The notes beneath the pieces were generated by a model, which ran no database searches, had not been told where the DNA came from, and saw only the letters and a list, made by a program, of their open reading frames with translations. From assembly GCF_014058685.1 (NCBI RefSeq), contig NZ_CP059055.1, forward strand, positions 1,488,001 through 1,552,000: a stretch of 64,000 nt of DNA, in the 5' to 3' direction. The stretch comes from Lactobacillus johnsonii. Its GTDB lineage: Bacteria > Bacillota > Bacilli > Lactobacillales > Lactobacillaceae. The position numbers and the translations under genes are program-made. Shown piece after piece: positions 63,501-64,000 of the stretch (the stretch's first letter is position 1; every line of letters begins with the position of its first letter).

Positions 63501-64000
63501 AAATAGTTGTTCACCATTTGGACCGTAATTTCCTAGTGCCTTTATTGTCGATTTTCCATTATAAGGTCCTGCAAATCCTCCACCACTAAAGATATCAGTC
63601 CCTTGAGTATTAGTTAAAGTAGAAAAATCAGCAGTAGTAGCAGTAAAGCCTTTAGGAATCATGATTATAAATTGAGGATTCGTAACGTTCGAATCTCCAT
63701 ATGTTGATAAACGAAACGTATAGGTCGGTACAGCCCCATCTTTAAAATCTGTCCCATTAACATTACTGCCGTCAGCATTTTTAATCATTACCGTACCAGA
63801 AAAAGTAGGTTTAACAACTGTATCATTCGTTGTAGCTAAAGTTACAAAATTAGCACCTAAAGCGATTGGTAATTGAGAATTTGCAGTCGAATTATTTCGT
63901 TCAATTGTATTATTCGTAGCTAGAGGCAAATTAACAAGAGAAGAGATATTTTTATTTAAATCTAAACTAGCCTGGGATGCAGTTGGAATATTGTTCGAAG
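57519..64000 (-). CDS. Serine-rich repeat adhesin with LPQTG anchor (N-terminus outside window)
   Basis: Over 2150 residues; the frame is still open at the right edge (SNNIPTASQASLDLN...), so signal peptide and start are not seen. Visible order: three tandem ~190-residue beta-type domains sharing VPTYTFRLST and LGNYGPNGEQLF motifs; a region to about residue 1060; a MucBP-like module (GYILEKVVDNQTGQVL); about 80 decapeptides of SMSESLSNSV type; a basic linker; LPQTG, membrane segment and RSRKNNKK. It is sortase-anchored and probably O-glycosylated on serines by the adjacent transferases. It lies just upstream of them on the same strand. Confidence 0.92.
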   Translation of the reverse strand, partial: SNNIPTASQASLDLNKNISSLVNLPLATNNTIERNNSTANSQLPIALGANFVTLATTNDTVVKPTFSGTVMIKNADGSNVNGTDFKDGAVPTYTFRLSTYGDSNVTNPQFIIMIPKGFTATTADFSTLTNTQGTDIFSGGGFAGPYNGKSTIKALGNYGPNGEQLFMITLTGATPTWGNNFGGQVKLTLDANAKGVVSYNVYGVPFVSEVSNYAVANGTSAYGGGSYTFNVNGQAIEVVKNSTGINNQQGSINYILNKTVELPQFTGVASFGNLNSSGIFVSGNSINYTSNTPQSQIPALSVRLSTVGDSTVNNPQFVVMIPKGFTSSVTDFNLINKDVGNYFGGVFNGSNQYSTSNYSIEDLGKVGPNGEQLFKIQLDFNPGWNAARNFGGQFKLTLDPTQTGTYSYGNNGVPIVSELASDATPTAGTYTFVANGQNIAVVKSGFSSHINYAINTNLIPTFTGTAILDANGKTYSGDSVPTYSFRLSTTGESTVQNPKFIVMIPDGFTATTDDFSFNTSGYSGTASVKELGNYGPNGEQLFEVSLTGTTPNFTTNSVMGSVKLSPNFNGQTGGSHTYSNATAPLVAEVSNYSNTTYGTYTFNTSDGAVTVVKSPQTVNWTDPSNQAANSSGSVTYTIQVGKEQLPTTAYTISNIKVTPVAGETSSDAGYEQLAFSITPKQTLQDGQYIDVHLGLPDSNGNIENYDSKLAANLPLMTPNGVQIATAYNMGTYYRIVFNSEAAAYTSGNNKLTLNPILRWGNPQSQQPSISINQGSDNTTNLGKVYVYQYTDDESKNGTLFAYTPTNDVTINGQHYASGLHIQGQYVYDKQYLDCNNTTTAGIFYNNNRVWGPNNSVSINTNWANAIGFKIATSGAATSEANTGSNFDIAITVGNSKEFTYTWLTDSQMEDRIKSIYAWYVNNELSNEVAGSSPTNVYLKNEINKVSQMTSPVTVTHEETTTANGEIEMVYHVKIADSSIRLKGLIIPLTVSANGFTMPDDIKSYQEDLDKSPTVDKNNYENTPNMGAATSNTALQAALQNTAHPVMTITNNVTGDTVSLPNTIDWNTWKAGIAYGVNGDVTNSSDSTNTRTATLEFINDTNPSNPITLTQATNNFQGPAEGTIIFSDATATLEGLESEGYILEKVVDNQTGQVLTPPDGVSISDLSKYVYGSLGDGPNKFTVYLRKIDTASISASQSESIVISHSESMSNSLSNAVSMSESLSNSVSMSESLSNSVSMSESLSNSVSMSESLSNSVSMSESLSNSVSMSESLSNSVSMSESLSNSVSMSESLSNSVSMSESLSNSVSMSESLSNSVSMSESLSNSVSMSESLSNSVSMSESLSNSVSMSEGLSNSVSMSESLSNSVSMSESMSNSVSMSESLSNSVSMSESLSNSVSMSENLSNSVSMSESMSNSVSMSESLSNSVSMSESLSNSVSMSESLSNSVSMSESISNSVSMSESLSNSVSMSESISNSVSMSESMSNSVSMSESLSNSVNMSESLSNSVSMSESMSNSVSMSESLSNSVSMSESLSDSVSMSESLSNSVSMSESLSSSVSMSGSLSNSVSMSESLSNSVSMSESLSNSVSMSESLSNSVSMSESLSNSVSMSESLSNSVSMSESLSNSVSMSESMSNSVSMSESLSNSVSMSESMSNSVSMSESLSNSVSMSESLSNSLSMSESLSNSVSMSGSMSNSVSMSESLSNSVSMSESMSNSVSMSESLSNSVSMSESLSNSVSMSESLSNSVSMSESLSNSVSMSESLSNSVNMSESLSNSVSMSESLSNSVSMSESLSNSVSMSESMSNSVSMSESLSNSVSMSESMSNSVSMSESLSNSVSMSESLSNSVSMSESMSNSVSMSESLSNSVSMSESLSNSVSMSESLSNSVSMSESMSNSVSMSESLSNSVSMSESLSNSVSMSESMSNSVSMSESLSNSVSMSESLSNSVSMSESLSNSVSMSESLSNSVSMSESMSNSVSMSESMSNSVSMSESLSNSVSMSESLSNSVSMSESMNNSVSMSESLSNSVSMSERVSESTSFSTSITSKSMRSTNTSESLSTSNVSASQSLIPSEIPANSLRSETGQANSVTPIASEKRLSSNRRNSESIGIIKVNKTNRMAKRPRNQKLPQTGTKNNSSLLGIIAASLGALLGLRSRKNNKK
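57890..60400 (-). repeat. About 80 tandem 30-bp serine-rich repeats
   Basis: Unit SMSESLSNSV; the sixth position varies (L, M, I, rarely others). The Ser before Met is coded AGC in some units and TCA/TCG/TCC in others. Long antisense frames through it are a by-product of the repeat. Confidence 0.95.

Noticed and set aside
51378-64000. Accessory Sec (SecA2/SecY2/Asp) export system with the adhesin
   Set aside because: None of its genes is present in the window; it may lie beyond the right edge.

Overview
The window is AT-rich, low-GC Gram-positive DNA. The orthologues (UPF0397/ECF module, yhaM-yhaN-yhaO, ecsA-ecsB-hit, a YSIRK zinc metallopeptidase with an LPQAG anchor, a serine-rich LPQTG adhesin, an FLP regulator) point to a host-associated Lactobacillus of the L. 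gasseri / L. johnsonii group. That placement is inferred from gene families, not from any database match.

Layout. 1-4.7 kb: mutM (cut by the window edge) and polA on the minus strand, then a 5'-truncated deoC fused in operon with a GntR/UTRA regulator. 4.7-9.6 kb: murC, a degenerate stretch with a 9-G run, cutC, ytpR, a thioredoxin, an unknown small protein and trmB. 9.6-14.1 kb: ecsB and ecsA diverging from hit, two YtxH-like proteins and the foldase prsA. 14.1-22.3 kb: an operon of a class A PBP, a YheA/YlbF protein, yhaO, yhaN and yhaM, then an RluA-type pseudouridine synthase and tRNA-Leu(CAG). 22.4-27.1 kb: a 1344-residue M26-type surface metallopeptidase with sixteen 22-residue repeats, and a NUDIX gene whose only plausible start is ATA; both share one upstream promoter block. 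27.4-32.6 kb: a galactitol-family PTS operon whose PRD regulator is split by an IS30-family element with clear inverted repeats and a 13-bp target duplication. 32.7-37.5 kb: an accessory stretch (DUF7010-like membrane protein, Rpn/PD-(D/E)XK protein, APH-type kinase, serine hydrolase, remnants of an rRNA methyltransferase and a uracil-DNA glycosylase, a strongly folded non-coding segment).

37.5-41 kb: a metal/redox operon: P-type ATPase, HMA metallochaperone, Dps-like protein and an FLP regulator with Cys5/Cys102. A near-consensus FNR-type box sits at -41.5 from the predicted start, so FLP probably activates its own operon. 41-51.3 kb: an EF-hand-like protein, an RlmD-type methyltransferase, a two-gene ABC exporter, a T-box-controlled NhaC-type transporter (specifier probably UAC, Tyr), a SAM hydroxide adenosyltransferase followed by a three-gene ECF transporter, and a BI-1 family protein.

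51.4-64 kb: a surface glycoprotein locus. Two tandem three-domain glycosyltransferases (GT8, a GtfB-like segment, GT-D/DUF1792) and a decaying third copy lie downstream of a giant serine-rich LPQTG adhesin (over 2150 residues, about 80 SMSESLSNSV-type decapeptides) that runs off the right edge. The transferases are probably the enzymes that decorate the adhesin's serines. No accessory SecA2/SecY2 genes are inside the window.
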